A DNA stretch of 64,000 nucleotides from Paenibacillus sp. 598K. GTDB lineage: Bacteria; Bacillota; Bacilli; Paenibacillales; Paenibacillaceae. A program made the translations under genes and the position numbers. Below are positions 25,994 through 34,457 of the stretch, in pieces (within the stretch, counting starts at the first letter, position 1; each line of letters begins with the position of its first letter). The DNA is taken from positions 63,300-127,299 of the forward strand of contig NZ_BFBX01000088.1 in NCBI RefSeq assembly GCF_003851045.1, given 5' to 3'. Under the pieces are notes generated by a model. That model saw nothing but the letters and a program-made list of their open reading frames with translations, was not told the origin of the DNA and ran no database searches.

Positions 25994-27010
25994 TTAGGTT
26001 CTGCTTTGTCCCGTCCGCGCTTCTTGTGCTTGTCCGTCTCTTTTCTTGTCTTCCTGCGGCTTGTCCGCGCCGCCTCTCGCTTCGCGAGGCTTAGGCTCCT
26101 GAGGCTTGCCGCCGCTCTGCTGCGATTGCTGACCTGGACGACCCTCGTGACCGGAACGGCCTTCGCTGCGAGCGGAACCAGCGGTCATCGCGCCGCCCGA
26201 TTTATGGTCCTGGTTGCGCGCTCCGCCCTGGTGGCCGCCGCCTTGGCCGCCTGATCTGCCTTCGCCCTGTCTGGCACCGGCGGGATGAGCAGACGCAGGC
26301 TTGCCCTCTTGGGCACGCCCTTCCTGAGACCGACCTTCCTGGCCTCTTCCTTCTTGCGTTCGACCTTCCTGGCGTTTGCCGTCAGCCGGTCGGCCTTCCT
26401 GGCCCTTCGCTTCCTGGCCCTTCGCTTCATGCGCTCGGCCACCTTCGTGGCCTCTGGACTCGGAGGCTCTGCCTTCATGCCCCTTGCCTTCGGCGTTACG
26501 CGGCTTGCCGCTCGAGCGCGAGCCGCGGTTGCGCGACTTATAGGGACGCTGCCGTGGCCCGGAGCCGCCTTGACCTTGCGGCGCGCCTTGGCCGCCCGTC
26601 GCCGCGACAGGCTCCGATACTGCCGCGATAACCGCAGCCGGCGGAGCGTGACGCTCGGACAGTCCCGGCTCGGACAACTCGATCAGCTCGCTTTCGTCCG
26701 AGTCGCCGCCCTCCTTGCCCGGGTCGTTCTTTTTGGCAGTCCCCGTCTTTAGCAGCACGAAGTACGGGCAGCCGAAGTTGCAATATTCGCTTATATAGTC
26801 GGACATAAACGTGAAGCTCGTGTCCTTGGTCGCCTTGGGATGACTATCGCGGTAAAAACCTTTGAGCCGCAGCTGTCCATAGCCCCAGTCCCCGATAATA
26901 TAATCGTAGCGCTCCAACACATCGCTGTATCGGTTGCGGAACGCTTCCGCATTCCAGGCGGTCTTGTACTCATGCACCAGCTCGAATGTACGTCCTCCGA
27001 TATGAATCAA
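25994..27010 (-). CDS. yutD: YutD family protein with long repetitive C-terminal extension
   Basis: 338 residues from TTG 27008-27010. Residues 1-95 are the YutD domain (DUF1027): YDYIIGDWGYGQLRLKGFY and YCNFGCPYFVLL are conserved. The usual protein ends soon after that domain; here about 230 more residues follow, low-complexity, rich in G, Q, E, R, K, with seven QE(G/A)(R/K) units between about 175 and 235. The tail is highly charged and surely disordered. Upstream of lipA as in B. subtilis (yutD, yutC, lipA), though the genes lie on the lipA strand here 49 bp downstream. Confidence 0.85.
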   Translation of the reverse strand: MIHIGGRTFELVHEYKTAWNAEAFRNRYSDVLERYDYIIGDWGYGQLRLKGFYRDSHPKATKDTSFTFMSDYISEYCNFGCPYFVLLKTGTAKKNDPGKEGGDSDESELIELSEPGLSERHAPPAAVIAAVSEPVAATGGQGAPQGQGGSGPRQRPYKSRNRGSRSSGKPRNAEGKGHEGRASESRGHEGGRAHEAKGQEAKGQEGRPADGKRQEGRTQEGRGQEGRSQEGRAQEGKPASAHPAGARQGEGRSGGQGGGHQGGARNQDHKSGGAMTAGSARSEGRSGHEGRPGQQSQQSGGKPQEPKPREARGGADKPQEDKKRDGQAQEARTGQSRT

Positions 27011-27059
27011 AGCCTATCCACACTCCTTCTACGAATCCATCCGGCCATGCGGAGCGGCT

Positions 27060-27959
27060 TCATGCTCTGGCTGTCGACTGCGCCTGCTCCGCCGATTTCA
27101 CTTGCTCATGGGCATGATAGGAGCTGCGTACCATCGGTCCGGACTCGACGTGGCTGAAGCCGCGGGCCAGTCCTTCCTCCTTCAGCTTGGCAAACTCGTC
27201 GGGATGCACATAACGCTCGATCGCCAGATGGTTCGGCGTCGGCTGCAAGTATTGGCCCAGCGTCAGGATGTTGCAGTCCACGGCGCGCAGATCGTCCATC
27301 GCCTGCAGGATCTCGTCATATTCCTCGCCGACGCCAAGCATGATGCTCGACTTGGTCGGGATCTTCGGCTGCATCTCCTTGGCGCGGCGGATTAGCTCCA
27401 GCGAACGATGATACTTCGCCTTGGCGCGCACGCGATCGGAGAGCCGCTCGACCGTCTCGATATTATGATTGAGGATGTCCGGCTTCGCATCCATCACGAC
27501 CTGCAGCGCATCCTTGTTCCCCATGAAGTCGGGAATCAACACCTCGACGCTGCAGAACGGCAGCTTGCGACGGATCGCCTTGATCGTCTCGGCGAAGATC
27601 ATCGCCCCGCCGTCAGCCAGATCGTCGCGCGCGACCGAGGTCACGACGCAGTGCTTCAAGCCCATCTGCACAGCAGCATCGGCGACGCGCTCCGGCTCCT
27701 GCAGATCGAGCTCGGTCGGCATCCCGGTATTAACCGCGCAGAAGCGGCAAGCCCGCGTGCAGATGTCGCCCAGGATCATAAAGGTGGCCGTACGGTTCGC
27801 CCAGCATTCGTAAATATTCGGACAACGCGCTTCCTCGCACACGGTGTGCAACGTTTTGGAGCGCATCATGTCCTTGATTTCCTTATAATTGCCGTCGGTC
27901 GTCAGCTTGATCCGCAGCCATTCTGGCTTGGGCAGCTTTTCACGTTGTTTCGTGCGCAT
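27060..27959 (-). CDS. lipA: Lipoyl synthase
   Basis: 299 residues from ATG 27957-27959 (GGCAGG upstream), matching the usual length; the open frame to TTG 28025 adds residues not seen in the family. A first cluster C41/C46/C52 in [12 protein letters not shown] and the radical-SAM cluster CTRACRFC (C67, C71, C74) are present, with [11 protein letters not shown] and [13 protein letters not shown]. It inserts two sulfurs into octanoyl groups of lipoate-dependent enzymes. Divergent from lytH. Confidence 0.96.
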   Translation of the reverse strand: MRTKQREKLPKPEWLRIKLTTDGNYKEIKDMMRSKTLHTVCEEARCPNIYECWANRTATFMILGDICTRACRFCAVNTGMPTELDLQEPERVADAAVQMGLKHCVVTSVARDDLADGGAMIFAETIKAIRRKLPFCSVEVLIPDFMGNKDALQVVMDAKPDILNHNIETVERLSDRVRAKAKYHRSLELIRRAKEMQPKIPTKSSIMLGVGEEYDEILQAMDDLRAVDCNILTLGQYLQPTPNHLAIERYVHPDEFAKLKEEGLARGFSHVESGPMVRSSYHAHEQVKSAEQAQSTARA

Positions 27960-28143
27960 GGGAGCATTACCTGCCTTATTTGTATTCGACGACGCCGCAT
28001 GGCGTCCGTTTGTGGGGTATTCCAATCGTCACATCTCGTCTATTATAACATGAATCGGATAAAAACCAATGATTTGAAGATCATAACATGTAGACGAAAT
28101 CCCGCATGCTTGCGGGACAATCCCGATCAGGAGGTGCTTATCC

Positions 28144-29358
28144 TTGAGGCAATGGAATACGTCCGGCCGCCGAATCGCCGCTGCGGCGCTAACCCTCTCC
28201 CTGCTGACGATATGCTCGGCAAATGGAGCCTGGGCAGCTGCCCCGGACGAGCGGGATCAGTTGTCCGCACTCATCGCAGTCCCGACCGCAACCATGGCTT
28301 TCCCGTTTGCAGCCGCAGCTGCTCTCTCCGCCACGATAGAGCAATATTCGAGGGGGATGGCGGAAACTGCGCTCACGAGTAATAACGAAACGCAGACGGC
28401 ACCTTCTGCCAAAGAAACGCCTGCGGTCAACCAGGACCGAAGCCAGTTATTCGCTCAACGTCGCAGCTTATTCGAGCGAATGAGCGCGGTGACGACGATT
28501 CCGTGGTATTACTTCGCCGCGATCGATCAGTACGAGCGCACGCTTAACAAAGCGCTCCCGAAGAAACGGACAGCCAGCGGCCAGCTCCTGGCCATCTACA
28601 TCCCGCCGGAGGAATGGGCCGGAGCGCTCAATCCCCATCCCGACGACGAAGCGCTCGCAGGCATCGCCATGTTCGGCGGCATCGGCCGCGACGGCAACGG
28701 CGACGGCAAGGCGAGCCGGGACGACGATGACGACCTGCTCTACACGATCGCCAGCTACGTCTTGAAGTCGGGGACGAACGAGGAGGACTTCGGCATCGGC
28801 TTGTGGGACTACTATCATAACACTCGCGCCGTCCAGCGCATCACCCAGTTCGCCAAGGTGTACCAGACCTTCGGCAAGCTCGATCTGTTCGAGCACGCCT
28901 TCCCTGTCCCCGTCGGCACCCGCTACTCCTACCGCAGCACCTGGGGCACAGGGCGGAGCTGGGGCGGCTATCGCATCCACGAGGGCACCGACATCTTCGC
29001 CGATTACGGGCTGCCGGTACGCAGCACCTGCTATGGCATCGTCGAGATCAAGGGCTGGAACCCTTACGGCGGCTGGCGCATCGGCATCCGCGATCTGGAC
29101 AATGTCTACCATTACTATGCGCATCTGTCCGGCTACGACAAGACAATCAAGGTCGGCGATGTCGTCACTCCCGGTCAGGTGCTGGGCTGGGTCGGCAGCT
29201 CGGGCTACGGCAAGCCGGGCACCCAGGGCAAATTTCCGCCGCATCTGCACTACGGCTTGTACCGCGACCGCGGGCTCGTCGAGTGGGCCTTCGACCCGTA
29301 CCCGTCGCTGCGCGCGTGGGAGCAGAGCGACCGCAAAAAGAAGAAGGGAAGCGGCTAG
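28144..29358 (+). CDS. lytH: M23 peptidase LytH-like (spore cortex L-Ala-D-Glu endopeptidase)
   Basis: 404 residues from TTG 28144 with AGGAGG 8 bp upstream; signal peptide to about residue 31. A helical N-terminal part has PWYYFAAIDQYERTL, then FGGIGRDGNGDGKASRDDDD, then the M23 domain with zinc residues in HEGTDIFADYG and HLHYGLY. The arrangement matches B. subtilis LytH (YunA), which trims peptide side chains in spore cortex. It lies next to lipA as in B. subtilis. Its last codons and stop are repeated 3.97 kb downstream (33316-33342). Confidence 0.9.
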   Translation: MRQWNTSGRRIAAAALTLSLLTICSANGAWAAAPDERDQLSALIAVPTATMAFPFAAAAALSATIEQYSRGMAETALTSNNETQTAPSAKETPAVNQDRSQLFAQRRSLFERMSAVTTIPWYYFAAIDQYERTLNKALPKKRTASGQLLAIYIPPEEWAGALNPHPDDEALAGIAMFGGIGRDGNGDGKASRDDDDDLLYTIASYVLKSGTNEEDFGIGLWDYYHNTRAVQRITQFAKVYQTFGKLDLFEHAFPVPVGTRYSYRSTWGTGRSWGGYRIHEGTDIFADYGLPVRSTCYGIVEIKGWNPYGGWRIGIRDLDNVYHYYAHLSGYDKTIKVGDVVTPGQVLGWVGSSGYGKPGTQGKFPPHLHYGLYRDRGLVEWAFDPYPSLRAWEQSDRKKKKGSG

Positions 29359-29367
29359 CGCGCCGCT
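29341..29367 (+). repeat. 27-bp direct repeat, copy 1 (lytH 3' end hairpin)
   Basis: Identical to 33316-33342. It covers the last codons and TAG of lytH. The local hairpin GGGAAGCGGC/GCCGCTTCCC (29346-29371) is strong but lacks a T tract, unlike the second copy. Confidence 0.85.
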
Positions 29368-29399
29368 TCCCCTCCCTTACCTTCTCCCCAGTACAGACG

Positions 29400-30176
29400 C
29401 TATGAATTTACAGGAAATACCCCTTCGTATTCCTCCATCGTCAGCTGTTGTTGATGAAGCTCAGACGCCAAAGCCTCACCCACATATCTCAGATGCCAAG
29501 GCTCATACTTATATCCCGTGATATGCTCTTTTCCCTTCGGATATCGGATAATAAAACCAAAGCGATACGCATTCTTGTCCAGCCACTCTGCCTCCGGCCT
29601 GTCTGCAAAGCAGTCTGTTGCCGCGCAACTGCCGTCTGCGCCAGTCACATCGATTGCCAGTCCTGTTTCATGCTCGCTTGTTCCGGGATAAGCGCTATAG
29701 GTCTGTGCTTTCTCCAAGCCATGCCTTTTGACATAACCTTCGAACAGTTGCTTTTGACGCGCATGCGATCGATAAGCGGATACGCCGGCTAACGGAAGTC
29801 CCCCCTCGCTCGCTGCAGCGAACAGTGTTTCGAGGGCTTGCGCCGCTTCCTTTCGCATCATCCGTTTTTCGATCTTGTCGTCAAATATAAATCGGACTTC
29901 GGGATATACAAGATCGTCAGGAGTATACCCTTCCGGAAGGGGATTCTGCTTGTTGATCAACGCAGTTAAAGCTTCCACATCGACATCGGCATCGCTCTCC
30001 TGCACTCCGCTCGTTGTTCCCTGTTCCACGATTAGCCAGCTCTCCGCTAGTTCGACTGCTTCAGGACTATCTTTAAGCACAAGGTCGGATGAATCGCATG
30101 CGGACAAAAGCAAAGCCACCGCCAAGACTTCCATATAGAGAGAGGATAACCTTACCCTTTTACAACTCCTTTTCAT
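29400..30176 (-). CDS. VanY-like D-alanyl-D-alanine carboxypeptidase lipoprotein
   Basis: 258 residues, lipobox LLLSAC, so membrane-anchored outside. The M15B zinc motifs SEHETGLAIDV and EPWHLRYVG are intact. It cleaves the terminal D-Ala of peptidoglycan stems; VanY lowers glycopeptide binding in resistant strains. It has its own TATAAT promoter after the terminator of the kinase operon, with a poor -35, which suggests activation by the adjacent response regulator. The first ATG (30176) gives a long basic N-region; an internal ATG before EVLAVALLLSAC is an alternative. Confidence 0.88.
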   Translation of the reverse strand: MKRSCKRVRLSSLYMEVLAVALLLSACDSSDLVLKDSPEAVELAESWLIVEQGTTSGVQESDADVDVEALTALINKQNPLPEGYTPDDLVYPEVRFIFDDKIEKRMMRKEAAQALETLFAAASEGGLPLAGVSAYRSHARQKQLFEGYVKRHGLEKAQTYSAYPGTSEHETGLAIDVTGADGSCAATDCFADRPEAEWLDKNAYRFGFIIRYPKGKEHITGYKYEPWHLRYVGEALASELHQQQLTMEEYEGVFPVNS

Positions 30177-30211
30177 TCATCGAGATCCTCGCTTTCTGCT
30201 TGATGCTCCGC

Positions 30212-30217
30212 ATTATA
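30212..30217 (-). promoter_or_regulatory. -10 of the vanY-like gene
   Basis: Perfect TATAAT on the minus strand, 35 bp before the vanY-like start; the best -35 (TGCAAC, 18 bp away) is poor. Fits a promoter needing an activator. Confidence 0.5.
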
Positions 30218-30291
30218 GACTCCGTTTGAATCATAGTTGCATCTGGCTTGTATCGAGGAAGAATCATCTCCAAATTTCCTCAAGGTGAAAA

Positions 30292-30329
30292 CAAAAAAAC
30301 TCCAAACGATAAAACGATCGCTTGGAGTT
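30292..30329 (-). terminator. Terminator of the regulator-kinase operon
   Basis: Minus strand AACTCCAA (30322-30329) pairs with TTGGAGTT (30298-30305) with a further ACGAT/ATCG-type inner stem, followed by seven T. Confidence 0.85.
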
Positions 30330-30362
30330 ACCTTTATAGTAGAGGTTGAAAATTGGCATCAT

Positions 30363-31097
30363 TCATGCCTTGAGATACCTCATTAAATAGCCGTGTGAAA
30401 AGATATATACTGTAATCAAAATTGTATGCTGCGACGAGACAAGTCTGTAATTATAAGCCTCGTAACTTCTACTAATATCCAGAAATTTCCCATCCTTTTC
30501 CATATAATAATCTATCAGTACTCTGTTTTTATTTTCCACGACTTCAAGACCAAGATAAGAGCTCCAGGATTCGATCAGCTTTTTGCCGTCCATTTCAATC
30601 GGCTTCTCAGATAACCCTGTATACAACAGAACCTTCCCCGTCGCATCATCCAAATAAAGCTCGCCCTTATCACCATTGTGTTGAAAGTAAACCGTCCATA
30701 ATACAGCCTGAATGCCAGGATCGTCTCGCTTTGTATACAAGGCAACATTCATATCATACAAGAAGAATCGCTCGTCTTCAAAAGCCTGGAGGATTTCCAG
30801 CTTGGACAGCTTATGCGCCTCCTCCATAAACCTCCCCCTGGCCGTTTGTTCATCGAACCGGATACCTGACTCAAGACTGACCTTTTCTATATCCGTCGAT
30901 TCCTCCGACAGGAGCTGCAAGCTGTTCCACAGGGAAGGTTCGCTCTCTTGAACAAGAGGCTGCAAAGGCCTCAGCTGGACGATGCCGCTCGTATCTCGAT
31001 CTGAAACAGAAGTAATCCATTCCGGCAGGAACAGGCTGGTCAGAAGCGCCAGCAATGATAAAGAAATGGCCATGAAAAGCTTGACGCTCCCCTTCAT
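30363..31097 (-). CDS. Membrane-anchored extracytoplasmic protein, kinase-associated
   Basis: 244 residues: a basic N-terminus and one membrane helix (about 8-27), then an extracytoplasmic domain with GELYLDDATGKVLLYTGL, a PepSY-like beta hairpin. It overlaps the kinase gene by ATGA. Position directly after a sensor kinase and a single anchor recall YycH/YycI-type kinase modulators, but no family is certain. Confidence 0.6.
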   Translation of the reverse strand: MKGSVKLFMAISLSLLALLTSLFLPEWITSVSDRDTSGIVQLRPLQPLVQESEPSLWNSLQLLSEESTDIEKVSLESGIRFDEQTARGRFMEEAHKLSKLEILQAFEDERFFLYDMNVALYTKRDDPGIQAVLWTVYFQHNGDKGELYLDDATGKVLLYTGLSEKPIEMDGKKLIESWSSYLGLEVVENKNRVLIDYYMEKDGKFLDISRSYEAYNYRLVSSQHTILITVYIFSHGYLMRYLKA

Positions 31098-32515
31098 TCC
31101 TCAGCACCTCCTGCAAACTCGATAAACACACGGGTGCCTTGCCCCAGACGAGAATCAATTCTCATGATTCCTTGGAACAATGCGACAATCTCGCTACATA
31201 AAGCGAGACCGATGCCGAAGCCCGAGCCGCCGCCTCTCGCCTTGTTCACCGTATAGAAAACCTCTGTCACGCGAGACACCTCCTGCTCTGGAATACCTTT
31301 GCCATTATCTTCAACGACGATCGTATACTTCCCTTCAGCCGTCATCTGACCCGATACCGTAATCTGATGATTATGCGGTTCCGGAAGAGCCGCTTTTCTG
31401 GCATTGTCGATCAAGTTCACGAGCAGCGAAGTCATGAGATTGGGTTCGACATGCAGGATCGCAGCCTCTGCGTACACTACAAAAGCAACCCCTTCCCGTT
31501 GAAGGATCAGCCCCATCGTCTGTTGCAGGCTATACAGCAGCTTTTGAATGCTTACTGGCTGAATGTCGAAGCTGCGATTTTGCACGACGAACAGCTCCAG
31601 CAGCTTGGATGAGAGGGTCTCCATCCTTTTCCCTTCCGTAATGATATAATTCGCAGCGAGCATTTTTGTTTCTTCTGTCAATTTTTTTGATCGCAGCATA
31701 TCGGCATACCCGATAATAGAAGTGAGCGGCGTCTTTAATTCATGCGCGACGCTGCCGATAAAGTCGCGCTGCCGCAGCGTTGTATACTCCAGCTCGCGTA
31801 TTTTGGACTCCAGACGCCCCGCCATTCTATTGAAATCCGTCGCCAGCATCCCGACTTCATCGTTTGTTGTGACGGCTGCTCGCTCTTCATAATTCCCTTT
31901 CGTTATTTCCTGAGCAGTCTTCGCGAGCTTCTTTAGCGGCAACAGCGTCCAAGTCGTGATAAAAAACAGGATGATGCCGTTAATAAGCACTATCGCCACC
32001 ACCAAACGGCGATATAGCGAAAAGACATCGTGCCGATCTGAAAAAACGGAGCTCACATCTCGCACAGTCTCGATATACAGCTTGTTGCCGTCGCTCTGCT
32101 CCACGGACGAAATGACCTGGATGTAGGCCTTCCCGTGACTATGCCAGGTATTATACACTATCGTATTGTCCGGAATTGGTCCTCGATAGTTTCGTTCAAA
32201 ATTCAAATCGCCTTGCATTGCCAAAGCCTTGTCCTCAGCATCAGAGATTCGTATCGACAAAAAGGGAGTCGAAAAATGAGCAATCACAGATTGGAGGAGG
32301 TGGAGTCGCCTTGATGAATCCAATCCATCAGACGAGCTATAGGGAAGCGCAGTTGCAACGTAGCTGCGAAGCATTTCATTTTCCTTCAACGCCAAGTTTC
32401 GTTCCTTGTCAAAAGCCGACTGAAACACAACGGCAATGAGGAAATAGCCGCCAATGCTAAAGGTCATCATGGTCATGACGAGCGTTGTGAAGAACATTTT
32501 CCAGGTTAGCTTCAC
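31094..32515 (-). CDS. Sensor histidine kinase of the VanY cassette
   Basis: 473 residues. Membrane helices at about 8-31 and 171-192 enclose an extracytoplasmic sensor of about 140 residues; HAMP follows; His258 lies in SVAHELKTPLTSIIGY; the ATPase boxes are NLIDNARKAA, VEDNGKGIPEQE and GSGFGIGLALC. It overlaps the regulator gene by ATGA and the next gene by ATGA, so three genes are translated as a unit. Probably senses envelope stress or cell-wall antibiotics, judged from vanY next door. Confidence 0.9.
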   Translation of the reverse strand: MKLTWKMFFTTLVMTMMTFSIGGYFLIAVVFQSAFDKERNLALKENEMLRSYVATALPYSSSDGLDSSRRLHLLQSVIAHFSTPFLSIRISDAEDKALAMQGDLNFERNYRGPIPDNTIVYNTWHSHGKAYIQVISSVEQSDGNKLYIETVRDVSSVFSDRHDVFSLYRRLVVAIVLINGIILFFITTWTLLPLKKLAKTAQEITKGNYEERAAVTTNDEVGMLATDFNRMAGRLESKIRELEYTTLRQRDFIGSVAHELKTPLTSIIGYADMLRSKKLTEETKMLAANYIITEGKRMETLSSKLLELFVVQNRSFDIQPVSIQKLLYSLQQTMGLILQREGVAFVVYAEAAILHVEPNLMTSLLVNLIDNARKAALPEPHNHQITVSGQMTAEGKYTIVVEDNGKGIPEQEVSRVTEVFYTVNKARGGGSGFGIGLALCSEIVALFQGIMRIDSRLGQGTRVFIEFAGGAEE

Positions 32516-33171
32516 GACTCCAGCTCCAGTCGATAACCCACCTTATATACTGCAGCTATGCGGTGCTCCCAGCCCAGTTTTTTTCTTAATCGCTGAACAT
32601 GAAGGTCAACCGTGCGGCTATCTCCCCGTTCTTCCTCCCCCCACACCTTTTCATAAATTTTATCTCGGACTAACGCAATATTTTTATTCTGCACAAAAAG
32701 CGTTAGCAGCTCAAATTCCTTTTTCGTCAAAGCAACGTTCTCCTCGTTCTTTTGGACCGTTCTTGCTTGCAGATCCAACGTGACGTCACCGATTGTAAAA
32801 ATCCATTGGCCCAGGTTATATCGGCGCAGCACCGCCTCTACGCGCGCCAGCAGCTCGATGATTTCAAAAGGCTTGGTCAAATAATCATCCGCGCCCAGTC
32901 TCAAGCCCTTTACCCGATCCTCCACCTGGGATTTGGCTGTGACGAAAATGACCGGGATAAGCAATGGCTTCACATACTCCATAATGTCATAGCCGTCGAA
33001 TGCGGGAAGCATCACATCCAGCAAAACCAAATGATACGGGCGCTGCTCAAGCAAACGAATAGCCTCGCCTCCATCAAACGCACAATCGCAAAAGTAACCG
33101 GCATCCGACAGATTCAAACGGATTAAATCGGATATCGGCTGCTCATCCTCTACAATCAATATGCGAATCAT
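32512..33171 (-). CDS. OmpR-family response regulator of the VanY cassette
   Basis: 219 residues from ATG 33169-33171 (GGGGG 6 bp upstream; frame is open to 33204). Phospho-acceptor Asp52 in LLDVMLPAFDG, lysine in LTKPFE, and an OmpR winged helix ending HRIAAVYKVGYRLELES. First gene of the operon regulator-kinase-anchored protein; vanY follows after a terminator. Confidence 0.9.
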   Translation of the reverse strand: MIRILIVEDEQPISDLIRLNLSDAGYFCDCAFDGGEAIRLLEQRPYHLVLLDVMLPAFDGYDIMEYVKPLLIPVIFVTAKSQVEDRVKGLRLGADDYLTKPFEIIELLARVEAVLRRYNLGQWIFTIGDVTLDLQARTVQKNEENVALTKKEFELLTLFVQNKNIALVRDKIYEKVWGEEERGDSRTVDLHVQRLRKKLGWEHRIAAVYKVGYRLELES

Positions 33172-33314
33172 TCGAATCCCCCTTCGATCGCAGACCTGTC
33201 TCATCTTCTATTGTAACGAAAAGTTGTATCCTAGTTGTATCTTCTAACGATAATCCTAGTCGGGGTCAATCATCTAGATGAGCGCAGCCTTTAACTTCTA
33301 TTATCTCCAGCCAA

Positions 33315-33358
33315 AAAGAAGGGAAGCGGCTAGCGCGCCGCTCCCCTTCTTTATTTTT
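33315..33358 (+). terminator. Plus-strand terminator containing the 27-bp repeat copy 2
   Basis: A near-perfect stem: AAAGAAGGG and AGCGGC (33315-33330) pair with GCCGCT and CCCTTCTTT (33337-33352), then ATTTTT. Bases 33316-33342 equal 29341-29367. No plus-strand gene ends here; it fits as the original lytH terminator, now separated from lytH by the VanY cassette. Confidence 0.8.
33316..33342 (+). repeat. 27-bp direct repeat, copy 2
   Basis: Identical to 29341-29367, including the lytH stop codon. Together the copies bracket the VanY cassette, giving a unit of 3975 bp. Confidence 0.85.
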
Positions 33359-33377
33359 GCTATACCTACAATTCAAA

Positions 33378-33419
33378 GCGCCCAGAGGCCAACTCTCCGG
33401 AGAGAGGACCTCTGGGCGC
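33378..33419 (-). terminator. Hairpin after yunB
   Basis: Arms GCGCCCAGAGG (33378-33388) and CCTCTGGGCGC (33409-33419), 11 bp perfect, with an inner CTCTCC/GGAGAG stem. Minus-strand tail is only TTTGAATTG, so a weak T tract. Confidence 0.7.
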
Positions 33420-33425
33420 ACACGA

Positions 33426-34271
33426 TTATGGCTGGGGCTGCTGCGGTTGCGTGCCCTCGATGATGCCGCTGCGGCGCTCCTCGAGCCGCTCCATCGGGAC
33501 CGCGATATTGGGCGCGCCGCCGGCGCTGCTGCCGACCGGATTGCCCTTGTTGTCGTAATAATACATCGGCACGTCGCCGACGACGAGCAGATAAGAGATC
33601 GGGATCTCCGCCTCGACGATCTGCGGCTTCGTATCGAACGGGATGATGATCGCCACCTCGGTCGTCACCCGGATATACACCTCGACGAGCACATTGTTGA
33701 TGCCCACATCCTCCTGACGGGTGTGCAGATCGGCTTTGACCGCGCCCACCGGCTCGAAGCGCACCGGCACGCGCGGACCAAAGGAGGAGAGGATCGCGCT
33801 GCCAAGCGCCCGGCCGATCGGGATGCGCTCGGGGACATTCTTCACATCCTGCAGCGTCGTCTGCACCGTGTTGATCGTCTCCGAGGTGATGCGCATATGC
33901 TCCGTATAATTGATCGCGAAGCCCGACACCTTGCCGCTCTCGCTCATCTTCCAATCGATCAGATCCTCCAGCCCCTCGCGTCCGGCCACTTGCTCGCTGA
34001 TCGCCTTGTTGATCGCTTGCGTGGCCACCTGCTTCACCCGCAGCTCGGCGATATTCATGAGCGGCGGCCGCAGATTGCGCTCCATGAAGATGAAGAACTG
34101 GAAGGAGAGCAGCATGATCGCGATCAGAATGATCCATAGCCATCTCCGTCGTCGCTTGCCGCGCGGCGGCTTGGCGGCGGAGGACTTGAAGCGCGACGGC
34201 CTGGGCCGCCCCTGTCCGCCCCCGAATCCGCCAATACCGACCCGCCATCGCGGTCTGCCCCATCTCGCCAT
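33426..34271 (-). CDS. yunB: Sporulation protein YunB
   Basis: 281 residues from ATG 34269-34271 (AGGAGG 8 bp upstream). A long basic N-terminus, one membrane helix near residues 45-65, then an extracytoplasmic domain with NIAELRVKQVATQAINKAI and VPERIPIGRALGSAILSSFG, typical of YunB. It is made in the mother cell under sigma-E in B. subtilis. There it directly follows yunA (lytH); here the VanY cassette lies between. The C-terminus is Q/P-rich (QPQQPQP). Confidence 0.88.
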   Translation of the reverse strand: MARWGRPRWRVGIGGFGGGQGRPRPSRFKSSAAKPPRGKRRRRWLWIILIAIMLLSFQFFIFMERNLRPPLMNIAELRVKQVATQAINKAISEQVAGREGLEDLIDWKMSESGKVSGFAINYTEHMRITSETINTVQTTLQDVKNVPERIPIGRALGSAILSSFGPRVPVRFEPVGAVKADLHTRQEDVGINNVLVEVYIRVTTEVAIIIPFDTKPQIVEAEIPISYLLVVGDVPMYYYDNKGNPVGSSAGGAPNIAVPMERLEERRSGIIEGTQPQQPQP

Positions 34272-34457
34272 CCGCATCCCCTCCTGTCGCAGCGCTAGCC
34301 CCGCATTCTCGTCCCGCTTTGTATCAGCTTATGCTCGGGAGGCGGCAAAAAGAAGGTCAACCCTGCTAATCGGTTGCTGTCGGGGCAGGTGCGCCGTTGC
34401 AACTGTCCTATGTCACGCTGGCTGCGCATGGCGAGTCCCTCGCGGGTATCGCAGCCT

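Noticed and set aside
26160..26480. Repeats in the yutD tail as a DNA-level repeat element
   Set aside because: The periodicity follows the protein-level QEGR units in the coding frame, so it is a feature of the protein.
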